Shown: in pieces, positions 44,263 to 54,781 of the stretch
Numbering within the stretch: position 1 is the stretch's first letter
Layout of the letters: every line of letters starts with the position of its first letter
Origin: Polyangiaceae bacterium
GTDB lineage: Bacteria > Myxococcota_A > Polyangia > Polyangiales > Polyangiaceae
Direction: 5' to 3'
DNA length: 64,000 nt
Assembly: GCA_019637295.1 (NCBI GenBank)
Contig: JAHBVX010000006.1
Span: 310,001 to 374,000 of the forward strand
Position numbers and translations under genes: made by a program
Notes under the pieces: model-generated
Told to the model about the DNA's origin: nothing
The model's input: the letters and a program-made list of their open reading frames with translations, nothing else
Database searches by the model: none

Positions 44263-45315
44263 ATGAAGGACTGGGTCATGGTCACCGGTGCGTCGGGGTT
44301 CGTGGGATCCCGACTGGTGCGTGCGCTCGTGGAGCGCGGACAGCACGTCAAGGCCTTCGTGCGAGCCGGCTCGAGCCTGAGGCACCTCGAGGGGCTACCC
44401 CAGGATCGGTTCCGACTCGCGTTCGGCGACGTGCGCGTCGAACACACCGTGTACCGCGCTATGGCCGACGTGAGCCACCTCTACCACGTCGCTTCGGCGT
44501 TCAAGATGTGGGATCCGGTGCCGGAGCGCATCCTGGAGCCAGCCGTCGAGGGCACCCGCGCGACGTTGTCCGCCGCCATGAAGCGGGGCGTGCAGAAGGT
44601 CGTCGTCACCAGCAGCGTCGCGGCGTTGGGGACCGGGTCGCGCGACGAGCCGATGGACGAGGGTCACGAGTTCAACCTGAGCGATCCCGAGACGTACATC
44701 TTGTCCAAGCTGGAGGCGCTGCGCGTCACGCTCGAGATGGTGGAGAAGGGCGCGCCGGCCGTCGCCGTCTTGCCGTCGGGCATCGTGGGGCCGGGCGACT
44801 GGAAGCCAACGCCGACGGGCGCGGGCATCCTCACGTACCTGAGGAGCCCGACCGCGTTCCGCATGCCGGTCAGCGACGGCGGGTTGAACTTGGTGGACGT
44901 GGACGACGTGGTCGAGGGTCACATCCTCGCCATGGAGAAGGGGCGCGTCGGCCAGAGCTACGTTCTGGGCGGCGAGAACGTCACCTTCCGGCAGATGTTC
45001 GAGACGCTGAGCGAGCTGACGGGTCTGCCGCCGCCCGGGGGCACCATCTCGAGCGGCCTGGTGCAGCTCACCGGACGCTTGCTGGAGCTGCACGCGCGCC
45101 TGCGCGGCGGCGAGCCCAAGCTCACCTACAGGCTGGCGCGGGACTACGCCTCCGCTTTCGCCTGGGTCACGAGCAAGAAGGCCGAGCGTGAGCTCGGCTA
45201 CAAGCACCGCGAGGCCCGCGTCGCGCTGGCGCGCTCGGTGCAGTGGTACCTACAGAGCGGCTACGTTCCGGAGCGAGTGTCTCGCCGGATCCGCCTCGAG
45301 CTGCGAGCCTCGTGA
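44263..45315 (+). CDS. NAD-dependent epimerase/dehydratase (dihydroflavonol-reductase-like)
   Basis: 350 residues of an extended short-chain dehydrogenase. The NAD-binding loop is VTGASGFVGSRLVRAL, the FGDV and HVASAFKMWDP segments follow, and the catalytic Tyr-x3-Lys reads YILSK. The pattern resembles the hopanoid-associated HpnA sugar epimerase and dihydroflavonol-reductase families. ATG at 44263 is chosen since the NAD loop then follows at residue ~7. The start of the next gene overlaps the stop by four bases. Substrate not determined. Confidence 0.88.
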   Translation: MKDWVMVTGASGFVGSRLVRALVERGQHVKAFVRAGSSLRHLEGLPQDRFRLAFGDVRVEHTVYRAMADVSHLYHVASAFKMWDPVPERILEPAVEGTRATLSAAMKRGVQKVVVTSSVAALGTGSRDEPMDEGHEFNLSDPETYILSKLEALRVTLEMVEKGAPAVAVLPSGIVGPGDWKPTPTGAGILTYLRSPTAFRMPVSDGGLNLVDVDDVVEGHILAMEKGRVGQSYVLGGENVTFRQMFETLSELTGLPPPGGTISSGLVQLTGRLLELHARLRGGEPKLTYRLARDYASAFAWVTSKKAERELGYKHREARVALARSVQWYLQSGYVPERVSRRIRLELRAS

Positions 45316-46013
45316 GCACTGACGCCAACCCGAACCTGGCCGGCGCCCTCGCCGTCGGCGCCCTGGCCGCGCTCGTGGCCTCGCTGCCGGCCTCCCTGCG
45401 CGCGTCGGGCCAGGGAGCGAGCCTGCCGCTCGCGCTCATACTGCTCGCTGGCGCCGCCGCGATCACCGTCGGCGTCACGGCGGCGTGCTTGCGTGCCCTG
45501 TCGCCGTGGCCCCGCTCCTTGACCGCGCTGATCGTCGCCGTCCTCCTGGCGCTGCCCGTGCTCGCGATCTTCGCGCGCGTGCTCAAGACCGCCACGCATC
45601 ATCGCCCCCTCGGCGGCGTCACCTTCGCCGTGCTGGGCGCGCTGGTGGTGCTCGGCTGTCTGGTGCTCGCGGGGCGCGCCGTGTCGTGGTCGAGCACGCG
45701 TCCTCGGCGCCTAGCGGTCATGGGGGTCGCCGCGCTCGCCGGCGCGTTCGGAGCCCGGCTGCTATTGCCGCTACTAACGGACGCTTCACTGCGCGGCATC
45801 GCGATCGACGCTGCCGTCTTGGTCGTGGCCATCGCGGTAGCGGCTGCGTGGACTCCGCCTCCGGCGCTGCGCTCCCGGCCGGTCGCGTTGGGCATGTTCG
45901 GCGCGCTCGCCGGCGCCGCCGTCGTGCTGGCGTTGGCGAGCCCCGCCACCGCCGAGATCGCGCGCGGCGTCGCGCCGGTGTTGCACGGCCCGCTCTGGGT
46001 CGTCTCCAACTGA
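45312..46013 (+). CDS. Multi-pass membrane protein of unknown function
   Basis: 233 residues with about seven hydrophobic segments separated by short loops (ALAVGALAALVASLPASL, LALILLAGAAAITVGV, LTALIVAVLLALPVLAIF, AVLGALVVLGCLVLAG, and three more). Arg-rich loops lie between. No charged motif typical of a known transporter is seen. It begins GTG at 45312 with a four-base overlap of the epimerase stop, so the two are coupled; joint action on a membrane lipid is possible but is inference. Confidence 0.75.
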   Translation: MSTDANPNLAGALAVGALAALVASLPASLRASGQGASLPLALILLAGAAAITVGVTAACLRALSPWPRSLTALIVAVLLALPVLAIFARVLKTATHHRPLGGVTFAVLGALVVLGCLVLAGRAVSWSSTRPRRLAVMGVAALAGAFGARLLLPLLTDASLRGIAIDAAVLVVAIAVAAAWTPPPALRSRPVALGMFGALAGAAVVLALASPATAEIARGVAPVLHGPLWVVSN

Positions 46014-46020
46014 AGCGCCG

Positions 46021-46509
46021 CTACTTGCAGGCCGCGCGGCAGGCGTTGAACGCGGTGTTGCAGGCGGCGGGGTTGGGCAGCACGAACCCTCCCTCGCTCT
46101 GCTTGGGCGTGAGACACGTCTGCAGGTCGGTCTGACACTTGCTCAAGCAGGCCGCGGACGGCGCGGTCGTGGTCGTGGCCGTCGGCGGGGCCGACGCGGT
46201 GGGCGCCGTCGACGCGGTAGGCGGGGCCGACGCAGTGGGTGGAGCCGACGCGGTGGGCGCCGAGGTCGTCGGCTTGGTGGTGGTCACCACCTTGGGCGCC
46301 TGGGGGTTTGGCTTGGCGGCCGTCGTGGCCGGAGTGTCCGTGTCGGTCGGCGTCTCGGCGCCCTCCGTGGGACTCACGGGCACGACGGGCGGTGGGGCGC
46401 TCTCGAGCGTTGGGACTGGCGCGCTCTCCTCGGTACTGCCGCGCTTGCAGGCCAACAACGCGACTCCCAACACCCCGAGGGTAGCGACGGCGGAAAGCTT
46501 CGGGCTCAT
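46021..46509 (-). CDS. Lipoprotein with Thr/Pro stalk and C-terminal cysteine motif
   Basis: 162 residues; ATG at 46509 chosen because AGAGGA lies at proper distance, while ATG at 46515 would be too close. Lipoprotein signal LGVALLAC. Residues ~45-120 are a Thr/Ala/Pro repeat stalk (TASAPPTASAPPTA). The last ~35 residues carry six cysteines as C-x3-C pairs: CLSKCQTDLQTC, then CNTAFNACRAACK. This small helical-hairpin disulphide motif recalls the repeats of the cysteine-rich lipoprotein at 37366-37833. Convergent with the membrane-protein gene, seven bases away. Confidence 0.8.
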   Translation of the reverse strand: MSPKLSAVATLGVLGVALLACKRGSTEESAPVPTLESAPPPVVPVSPTEGAETPTDTDTPATTAAKPNPQAPKVVTTTKPTTSAPTASAPPTASAPPTASTAPTASAPPTATTTTAPSAACLSKCQTDLQTCLTPKQSEGGFVLPNPAACNTAFNACRAACK

Positions 46510-46642
46510 TTCCATTCCTCTCGGGCGCCATGGGAGCAAGAGCCGACCCGGATGGCAAGGCGAAGGGTGGACGGAGCGCAAGAGCCCGAGGTTTGGGCGG
46601 CTGATTGACGAGCCACCTCGGCGCTCTTAACTTTGTGGTCCG

Positions 46643-47875
46643 ATGACCCGTCCTGCCGGACGCGCGGCGCTGCTTCGTTGGCTGACGGGGCTCTTGCTGC
46701 TCCTTGTCGCCCTCATGCACCCGGGGCAGGTGAGCGCCCAGGCCGGCGCGGGGCCCGTGCGGACCGGGGTCACCGTGGAGGAGCCACCCCCGACCCCGCC
46801 GCCCATCCCGGACGCTCACGAGACTCCCCCGAGCGACGCGCCGCGCATCGCTCGGGGGTCGTCGATCTCGATCCCTGCGCCTCCGGCCAGCTTCAACACC
46901 CACGACGCGGGCTGGATCCGATTCTCGTATCAGCCTGCGGTGCGCGAGCGAGTCCAGCCGCTGATCACCGAGGCCGACGCCGTGCGCGCAGATCTGCGGC
47001 GACGCCTCGGGCAGAGCGTGCTCGACAAGGTAACGGTGTACATCGCGCGCACCCCTGGCGAGATGTCCACCCTCGCGCCGGAGGGCGCGCCCTTCCCCAA
47101 GTACGCCGCGGGCGTAGCCTACTCGGATCTGGGCTTCGTGCTGCTCACCTTGCAGCCCGTACACCCGAACTCGCGTCACGACTTGACGGAGGTGTTCCGG
47201 CACGAGCTCGCGCACGTGGCGCTGCACGACGCCGTGAGCGGCAGCCACGTCCCACGCTGGTTCAACGAGGGCTTCGCGGTGTTCGCCTCGGGCGAGAGCT
47301 CATTTCCACGCCTGCAGACGCTGTGGACCGCGACGGTGGCAAACGACCTGCTGCCCCTCGCGCGTCTCGAGCGTTCTTTCCCGGAGGACGCGGCGACCGC
47401 GTCGGTGGCGTACGCCCAGGCGGCAGACGTGCTCAGGTTCTTGATGCGCAAGCAGGACCAGCAGCGCTTTCACTCGCTGATCGAGCGGGTGCGCAGCGGT
47501 CAGCGCTTCGAGCTCGCCATGAAGGACGCCTACGGCGTGGACCTGGCCGGGCTCGAGTACGAGTGGCGCGAGGACGTGGCGCGGCGCTACACCTTCTGGC
47601 CCGTCCTGTTCAGCGGCAGCATCGTGTGGGCGTTGGCCATCGGACTGTTCGGCTGGGCCTGGCGCCGCCGCAAGCGCCGGGACCGAGAGACCCTCGCTCG
47701 CTGGGCCCGCGAGGAGGCTCGCGAGGACGCGCTGCGCCTACGCCTCGCGCAGCAGGAAGAGCGCATGCACATCGTGCTGGCGCGCACCCCGCGCGACGAG
47801 ACGCCACGCCCCCTGCCGCCGGAGGTCGGGGTGCCCAAGGTAGAGCACGACGGAAGCTGGCACACGCTGCACTGA
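46643..47875 (+). CDS. Secreted peptidase-MA-like metalloprotease with C-terminal membrane helix
   Basis: 410 residues. Signal peptide to ~32. The core has the gluzincin motif HELAHVALHD near residue 194 and the downstream WFNEGFAVFASGE, where Glu would be the third zinc ligand, as in the peptidase-MA family. A membrane helix at ~318-335 (LFSGSIVWALAIGLFGWAW) is followed by an Arg-rich, Glu/Arg cytosolic tail to 410. So the peptidase domain faces the periplasm and the tail the cytosol. Divergent from the lipoprotein gene at 46509, and 19 bases before the chorismate mutase gene. Confidence 0.85.
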   Translation: MTRPAGRAALLRWLTGLLLLLVALMHPGQVSAQAGAGPVRTGVTVEEPPPTPPPIPDAHETPPSDAPRIARGSSISIPAPPASFNTHDAGWIRFSYQPAVRERVQPLITEADAVRADLRRRLGQSVLDKVTVYIARTPGEMSTLAPEGAPFPKYAAGVAYSDLGFVLLTLQPVHPNSRHDLTEVFRHELAHVALHDAVSGSHVPRWFNEGFAVFASGESSFPRLQTLWTATVANDLLPLARLERSFPEDAATASVAYAQAADVLRFLMRKQDQQRFHSLIERVRSGQRFELAMKDAYGVDLAGLEYEWREDVARRYTFWPVLFSGSIVWALAIGLFGWAWRRRKRRDRETLARWAREEAREDALRLRLAQQEERMHIVLARTPRDETPRPLPPEVGVPKVEHDGSWHTLH

Positions 47876-47894
47876 GCACGGGTATAGTGCGCGG

Positions 47895-48173
47895 GTGCAA
47901 GACCGCCTCGAAGAGCTGCGCCGGGAGATCGATCGGCTCGACGACGAGATCCTCCGGCTGATCGCGCAGCGGCTCGAGCGAGTGCTCGCCGTGGGAGACT
48001 ACAAGCGCGAGCACGCCGTCGCCGTCTACGATCCCGAGCGCGAGCGCCGGATCCTCGAGCGCTTGGTCGCCCAAGCCCCGGCCCCACTCGAGCCCGACAT
48101 CGTACGCCGCGTGTTCGAGCGCGTGATCGACGAGTCCCGTCGCGCCGAGCAAGCCCGCGTGCGCGCGCGTTGA
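47895..48173 (+). CDS. Chorismate mutase (AroQ class)
   Basis: 92 residues, an all-helical AroQ domain: LEELRREIDRLDDEILRLIA at the N-terminus, QRLERVLAVGDYKREHAVAV in the middle, DPERERRILERL and a last helix VFERVIDESRRAEQ. The conserved Arg of helix 1, the Lys in GDYK and the Arg-Glu pair of helix 3 are present. It rearranges chorismate to prephenate in Phe/Tyr synthesis. As a stand-alone domain it has no fused prephenate dehydratase or dehydrogenase. GTG start at 47895, 19 bases after the protease gene. Confidence 0.9.
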   Translation: MQDRLEELRREIDRLDDEILRLIAQRLERVLAVGDYKREHAVAVYDPERERRILERLVAQAPAPLEPDIVRRVFERVIDESRRAEQARVRAR

Positions 48174-48205
48174 GTCCGCCCCGCCGGTCACCCACGGCGC
48201 CCGCG

Positions 48206-49384
48206 TCAGCGCACCGTGGTGGGGCAGCCGCCGACGACTTGAACCGCGAGCACGTCGCCGCTCGACAGCTTGTCGCAGGCCGGACCAACGATCTCGATGC
48301 TCTGCGGCCCGCTCCAGTGCCACCCGTTCTCGTCGTCCGCGGGCAGCACCTGCTTGTCGAAGTACACGTTCACGAGCTTGGGGTCCTCGGGCTCGAAGTC
48401 CAGCTCGATGGTGCAGCTGATGGCTACCTTGGCGCCGATCTCTTTGAGCACGCTGGACAGCGCCGCCGAGTCGGTCGCCGCGTAGTACTTGGGCGTGCCC
48501 GGCCGCGCGGTGCCGCCGGCCACGGCGAGCTGATCGAGCACGTCCGCGTAGATCTCGCTGCCCGGGATGCCGACCACGTAGGTGGGCACGCCCTGGGCCG
48601 CCAGCGCGGTCACGGCCCCGAGGGAGCCGGGGCCGTCCAGGCAGTGCAGTTGGCCGCCGGTGATCTTCGTCGGATCGCAGCAGTTGAAGCCCGGCTGGCA
48701 CATCACGCCGCCGACGCTGGCGCCCTCCAGGTTGAGCATGCACGCGCCTTCGCTGCAGGACGCGGCCTCGTTGCAGTTGGGGCCGCCGTCGGTCGCGAGC
48801 ACGACGACGGTGTCTCCCGCCAGCGCCGCTACGGTGGGCGTGAGAGCCGTCAGCGTGGCAGCGATGGGCGTGCCGCCGCTCGGCGCGATCCCCGCGAGCG
48901 CGGTCAAGAGACTCTTGAGCACGGGGCCGTCCAGGCTTTGCTCCGCGTACGACACGGGATCGCCGAGCTGTGTCGGGAACACCTGCTTGCCCGCGGCGCA
49001 CCCCTCGATGGCTCCACCCGTGCTGGGAAACACCGCGGCGCCGTAGCTGACGCGATGACCGATCACGCGCAGCACCTTGCCCATGGCGATGCGAGCGTGC
49101 TGGTAGCGCGTATACGCGCCCTCTTTCTCCTGCATGCTGCCCGAGCGGTCGATCACGAAGTAGAGGTTCGGTGGCTCGGCCACCACGGGGATGTACTGGT
49201 TGCCGCACAGCCCGGCGTCGATCGGCGGTGGACCATCGTGCAAACCCGCATCGATGACGCCGCCTCCGCCCGTTCCCGCGCCGGCCTCGACCAGCGGCTG
49301 GAAGTAGTCGGGCCTACGCTCGCTGTCACACGCGATCGCCGCGACGGCTACCCCAACCCAGAGCCAAGTCCGTCGCAGGATCAC
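48206..49384 (-). CDS. Lipoprotein with von Willebrand factor A domain
   Basis: 392 residues; lipoprotein signal VAVAAIAC. Residues ~70-310 form a VWA domain with an intact metal-ion-dependent adhesion site: FVIDRSGSM, the later SGGTPI threonine and LATDGGPNC. Several cysteines in the 200-240 insert (EAASCSEGACM, CQPGFNCCDP) probably form disulphides. A C-terminal part (~320-392) is strand-rich. Such proteins are abundant in myxobacteria and bind ligands at the surface. It is convergent with the chorismate mutase gene. Confidence 0.88.
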   Translation of the reverse strand: MILRRTWLWVGVAVAAIACDSERRPDYFQPLVEAGAGTGGGGVIDAGLHDGPPPIDAGLCGNQYIPVVAEPPNLYFVIDRSGSMQEKEGAYTRYQHARIAMGKVLRVIGHRVSYGAAVFPSTGGAIEGCAAGKQVFPTQLGDPVSYAEQSLDGPVLKSLLTALAGIAPSGGTPIAATLTALTPTVAALAGDTVVVLATDGGPNCNEAASCSEGACMLNLEGASVGGVMCQPGFNCCDPTKITGGQLHCLDGPGSLGAVTALAAQGVPTYVVGIPGSEIYADVLDQLAVAGGTARPGTPKYYAATDSAALSSVLKEIGAKVAISCTIELDFEPEDPKLVNVYFDKQVLPADDENGWHWSGPQSIEIVGPACDKLSSGDVLAVQVVGGCPTTVR

Positions 49385-49527
49385 GGAGTTGAGCTTACGT
49401 CACGCCCACCTCACGAGCCAGCCACCGGAGCGGGAGGGGGTCGCGCGCGCCGATCTGGCATGCGCCTGCATGCCAGGAGCGGACTTGCGGCCCCACTTTG
49501 CGAGCGCGGCGCGTTATCGTGGCCTCC

Positions 49528-52494
49528 GTGTCCGCTTCGGCCAAGCGCCAGCTCCTGCTCGGATTCTTGGCGATCCTGTCGTGCCTCGCGCTCTTCGCGC
49601 GGATCGTGGACACGCCGGCGCGCCGGCTGCCGGAGCTGCGGATCGCGCCGCCACCGCCGGCGGAGACGACGCGCAACGCGCGGCTTGCGGTGCAGGTCGT
49701 CAGTGGTGACCCCGCGCGTGCCGTCCGGGGCGCGACAGTGCGGGTGCTGTGGGAGCAGGAGCGCACGTACTACGAGGCGGGGCGCGCCGTGACGGGTCGC
49801 GATGGTGTCGCGCGCTTCGACGCGCTTCCGCGAGGGGTGGCGTGGGTGATCGTGGATGCGCCTTCACTGGCGCGGGCCTCGACGCAGCTCACCCTGGACG
49901 AGACGCCCCGGGAGGCGACGGTCGCCCTCGCGCCGTCCGCCGAGCTCACGGTGACGGTGAGAGACGAGACCGACCGCGCCCTCGCGGGGGCCACGGTGCT
50001 GGTCACGACCGGCGATCCGCTGCCCTTTGGCGCGCTGGCGGACGGACAGGGGCGCGCGCTCTTCAATCGACTCGGCGCGGCGCCGTGGACGGTGAAGGCC
50101 TCGGCCCGAGGCTACGAGTCGCTCACTCAGTCCGGCGTGACCGGGGACGTCACCATCACGCTGCGCCGACTGGGCACGCTGCTCGTGAAGGTGGAGGAGC
50201 CGGGCGGGACGCCGGCGCGAGGCGCAGAGGTGTTGATCGCGGGCTCGAGTCTGTGGCCCGCGCGGCGCGCGACCACCGGCGACGACGGCGAGACGCGCAT
50301 CTCGGGCCTGCTCGCGGGGACTTACGACCTCAAGGCCTATCGCGGCGAGTTGGTCAGCGACACGCTGCACGGTATCGAGCTCGAGCGCGGAGCGGACAAG
50401 GCCGTGACCCTGAGGCTGGCCGCCGGCCGGCGCGTGATCGCGTGGGTCACCGACGGTGAGGGCGACGACGCGACCGGCGTGTCGGGCGCAGACGTAGTGC
50501 TGGCCGAGGCAGGGCTGACCTCGTTCCCCTTGCGGGGGCGGACGGGTACGGACGGGACCGTGGAGCTGGGTCCGGTCTCGGGTCACGCCACCTTGTCCGC
50601 CATCGCCGATGGCTTCGTCGGGCGCGCGGCGGTCGTGGTGCCCGAGGGCGAGCGGGGACGCGTGCAGCTCGCGCTGCTCCGTGGCGGCACCATCGAGGGC
50701 GAGGTCGTCGACACGCGGGACCGCGCCATCGATGGTGCGTCCGTCGAGATCATCGGCACCGACGTGCACGGCTTTCCCATCGCGGAGACGCCCCTGATGA
50801 CCGCCATGCGACGCTCGCACTTCAACTGGTCGCTGGCGGGACCGTCGCCGCTGATCCCGGCCGGTGAGCTGGGCGTGATGCCCGGGCCCATCCCGCCGAT
50901 CCCGCCGCCCTCGGCGCTCGGGGACGCGTTCGTCGCGGATCCCGGCGTGTCCGCGGGCGCGGGGGCGTTCGCACCCACGGAGGGCGTAGGGTCCTGGGTC
51001 ACGCGCATGGACGGGCGCTTCACCGCGACGCCCGTCACGCCCGGGCGCGTGCGCGCGCTGGTGCGGCACCCGGCGTTCGTCGAGGGCATCAGCGATCTGG
51101 TCGTCCTCGCTCCGGGCGGCACCGCCAAGGTGAAGGTGGTGATGCTCGCGGGCGGCGCCCTCGAAGGCAAGGTCGTGGACGCATCGGGCCGCGGGGTGTC
51201 GGGCGCGCGCGTGGACGTGGCCGCCGCGGCGGGCACGCTGGAGCGCACGACCATCACCGCGAGCGACGGCAGCTTCGCGTTCGCGGCGGTGCCGGCGGAG
51301 GTCCTGATCTCGGTGGCGCGACCCGACGATCTGTCGCGCATCGTCGTGCGTCGCAGCGTGGAGGTCGAGGAAGGGGGCAAGACCACGATCGAGATCAAGC
51401 TACCGAGCGAGCGGGAGGCCGTGCGCGTGCGCGTGCGGGACGGCGACGGCAAGCCCGTGGACACCGCGCAGGTCACGTTCCTATCGCTAGATCCGGAGGT
51501 GCCCCTGCGCCAGACGCTGTTCACCACCGCGGACGGCGTCGTCGAGCTGGCGGACGCGCGCGGCCTGCGCCTGCAGCTCGTGGTCGAGGCGAGCGGCTGG
51601 GCCAAGCTCGTCCGCTCGCTCGCGGAGGCGCCCGCGGAGGTCACTCTCACCCTGGACCACGGGGTGCTGGTCGAGGGCAAGGTGACGGCCGTGCGCGGCC
51701 GACGCGCCGTGGAGCGCGCGTCCGTCACGCTGCTGGCGGAGGGCCGGCGCTGGGTCACCTCCACCAACTCGGACGGCGTCTATCGCGTCCGCGACGTGAG
51801 CCCGGGTCACGTGCGCGTGACCGTGAACCACGGCGACTTCGCGTCGGCCGCGCTCGACGTGGAGGTGAAGCCCACCGGGCGCGCGGATCGCGCGTTCGAG
51901 CTTCCGACCGTGGACCTGAGCGAGGCCGGGCGCGTCGAGGGCACGGTGCTCGATGGGAAGGGGCAGCCCGTGGCGGGCGCGCGGGTGGGCGTCGGCATGG
52001 TGCCCGCGTACTTGCCGGCGGGCTCGCTGCCGGCAGGGCTCACCCAGACCGACAAGACGGGCCGCTTCGTGCTCGACGGCGTCGCGCCGGGCAGTCACGA
52101 GCTCGAGGCCTACGCGCCGGAGGTCGGTCGCGGACGCGCGAGCGTGCGGGTCGACTCGGGCCGGACGAGCCGCAACGTCACGCTGCGCCTCACGGCCCCG
52201 GCGGGAGATGACATGGCGACGGTCGGAGGCAGCGTCGCGGTAACGCTCGGTGAGCGAACCGTCGACGGCGAGGTCGAGGTGGTGATCGTCAACGTAGCGA
52301 CCGCCAGCGAGGCGGAGCGCGCGGGTCTCGCGGTCGGTGACGTGCTCCTCAGCGTGGACGGCGTGGACGTGACCACCATGACGGCGGCGCGCGGCCGACT
52401 GAGCGGTCGCCCGGGCAGCGACGTGGTCCTCGAGGTGGACCGGGCGGGGCGCGAGCTGAGCCTGCGGGTCCCTCGCGAGGCAGTGCGGCGCTAG
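49528..52494 (+). CDS. Large envelope protein with repeated carboxypeptidase-regulatory-like domains and PDZ
   Basis: 988 residues from GTG 49528; GTG 49519 or TTG 49498 would add three or ten. One N-terminal helix (~8-26, LLGFLAILSCLALFA) is followed by ~9 beta-sandwich repeats of the CarboxypepD_reg type, marked by G-x-V-x-D-x-x-G-x-x-[VLI]-x-G-A-x-V (for example EGKVVDASGRGVSGARVDVA and EGTVLDGKGQPVAGARVGV). The end (~905-988) is a PDZ domain: ASEAERAGLAVGDVLLSVDG. These repeats usually act as extracellular, adhesive or receptor-linked sandwiches; the PDZ could bind a C-terminal peptide. A TTG start would be unusual; ribosome sites are weak. Confidence 0.85.
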   Translation: MSASAKRQLLLGFLAILSCLALFARIVDTPARRLPELRIAPPPPAETTRNARLAVQVVSGDPARAVRGATVRVLWEQERTYYEAGRAVTGRDGVARFDALPRGVAWVIVDAPSLARASTQLTLDETPREATVALAPSAELTVTVRDETDRALAGATVLVTTGDPLPFGALADGQGRALFNRLGAAPWTVKASARGYESLTQSGVTGDVTITLRRLGTLLVKVEEPGGTPARGAEVLIAGSSLWPARRATTGDDGETRISGLLAGTYDLKAYRGELVSDTLHGIELERGADKAVTLRLAAGRRVIAWVTDGEGDDATGVSGADVVLAEAGLTSFPLRGRTGTDGTVELGPVSGHATLSAIADGFVGRAAVVVPEGERGRVQLALLRGGTIEGEVVDTRDRAIDGASVEIIGTDVHGFPIAETPLMTAMRRSHFNWSLAGPSPLIPAGELGVMPGPIPPIPPPSALGDAFVADPGVSAGAGAFAPTEGVGSWVTRMDGRFTATPVTPGRVRALVRHPAFVEGISDLVVLAPGGTAKVKVVMLAGGALEGKVVDASGRGVSGARVDVAAAAGTLERTTITASDGSFAFAAVPAEVLISVARPDDLSRIVVRRSVEVEEGGKTTIEIKLPSEREAVRVRVRDGDGKPVDTAQVTFLSLDPEVPLRQTLFTTADGVVELADARGLRLQLVVEASGWAKLVRSLAEAPAEVTLTLDHGVLVEGKVTAVRGRRAVERASVTLLAEGRRWVTSTNSDGVYRVRDVSPGHVRVTVNHGDFASAALDVEVKPTGRADRAFELPTVDLSEAGRVEGTVLDGKGQPVAGARVGVGMVPAYLPAGSLPAGLTQTDKTGRFVLDGVAPGSHELEAYAPEVGRGRASVRVDSGRTSRNVTLRLTAPAGDDMATVGGSVAVTLGERTVDGEVEVVIVNVATASEAERAGLAVGDVLLSVDGVDVTTMTAARGRLSGRPGSDVVLEVDRAGRELSLRVPREAVRR

Positions 52495-53838
<1,344 letters not shown>

Positions 53839-53862
53839 GCGCGCCTCCGGCCGCCGCGCGGC

Positions 53863-54711
53863 TCACTCGAAGGTGCCGTGCAGGCCGAAGGTAATCCAGT
53901 GATGCAGCGCCTTGTCGTCGATGCTGCGGGATGAGCTGCTCTCACCCAGGGATCCTTCGAGCGAAGCCTTGGCCGAGCCATACTGCCCGAGCGCGAAGCC
54001 GACGTACGGGCCGGCGTAGGTGCGGGCGGTGAGGAAGTCCACGCCCGCGCGCGCGTCCACGAACTTGAAGCCATGGACGGACCGGGTGATGCTCGCGCCT
54101 CCCACGCTGACGGTCTGCGAGAAGTACTCGTAGCCGAAGCCGAGGCCCGCCCAGGGTACGACCTCCGCGAAGGGCAGGAAGCGCCACTGGGCCTGGGGCC
54201 CACCCTGCAGCGCGAGCCCGGAACAGGACGCGCCGTTCGGACAGTTGTTGGCGAACACATAGCCCGCGCCGACGTCGAGGGCGACGATCAAGTTGGGGGT
54301 GAAGCGATAGCCGACGTCGATCCCGCCGCCGAGCACGCCGGTCACGCCGTCGGAGATCACGCTGGTGTTCGAGTCTTGGTACTTGCCGCCTGGCAGCGCG
54401 AAGCTGATCTGAAACCCGAAGTGAAAGCCGGGCCGGAAACGCAGCGCGCGCGCTGTAGCCGCGTCGGGCGCGGTCGTCGCGTAGGTGGCGGCGTTGTCGA
54501 ACTCTTCCTGCTCCGTCACGTCGTCCGAGCGATTGTCGAACACGACGTTGTCGTCGTCTTCCTCTACCGGCTTCTTGGGCTTCGTGTTGTCGAACACGAC
54601 GTCGTCGTCCACCTTCTCGACCGGCTTCTTCACCTTCTGGCCGAAGGCGGGAGCGGCCAGGGCGGACGCGAGCAGCACGACGGGCAGGCAGAGTCTCTTG
54701 GCGGAGCCCAT
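53863..54711 (-). CDS. Outer-membrane beta-barrel protein
   Basis: 282 residues with a signal peptide ending ALAAPAFGQ. A short Asp/Lys/Pro repeat (VVFDNTKPKKPVEE, repeated twice as VVFDN) precedes the barrel. Residues ~95-282 alternate strands: FHFGFQISFALPGGKYQDSN, IDVGYRFTPNLIVALDVGAGY, VPWAGLGFGYEYFSQTVSVG and HWITFGLHGTFE. The pattern fits the OmpA-like/porin-family 'outer membrane beta-barrel' class of ~8 strands. The C-terminus is not aromatic. ATG at 54711 chosen since the signal peptide begins MGSAKRLCLPV. Confidence 0.85.
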   Translation of the reverse strand: MGSAKRLCLPVVLLASALAAPAFGQKVKKPVEKVDDDVVFDNTKPKKPVEEDDDNVVFDNRSDDVTEQEEFDNAATYATTAPDAATARALRFRPGFHFGFQISFALPGGKYQDSNTSVISDGVTGVLGGGIDVGYRFTPNLIVALDVGAGYVFANNCPNGASCSGLALQGGPQAQWRFLPFAEVVPWAGLGFGYEYFSQTVSVGGASITRSVHGFKFVDARAGVDFLTARTYAGPYVGFALGQYGSAKASLEGSLGESSSSRSIDDKALHHWITFGLHGTFE

Positions 54712-54781
54712 GCTCGGGACTCTACTCGGAGTCGCGCGGGAGGGCACCCCGACTTGCTGCGCCATCGTGCTTGGGGACCGA

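Noticed and set aside
45599-47248. 549-residue leftward frame across the peptidase-MA gene
   Set aside because: It spans three real genes on differing strands and has shadow composition.
48170-49792. 540-residue rightward frame antisense to the VWA lipoprotein
   Set aside because: No domain and shadow composition; the VWA motifs are in the leftward frame.
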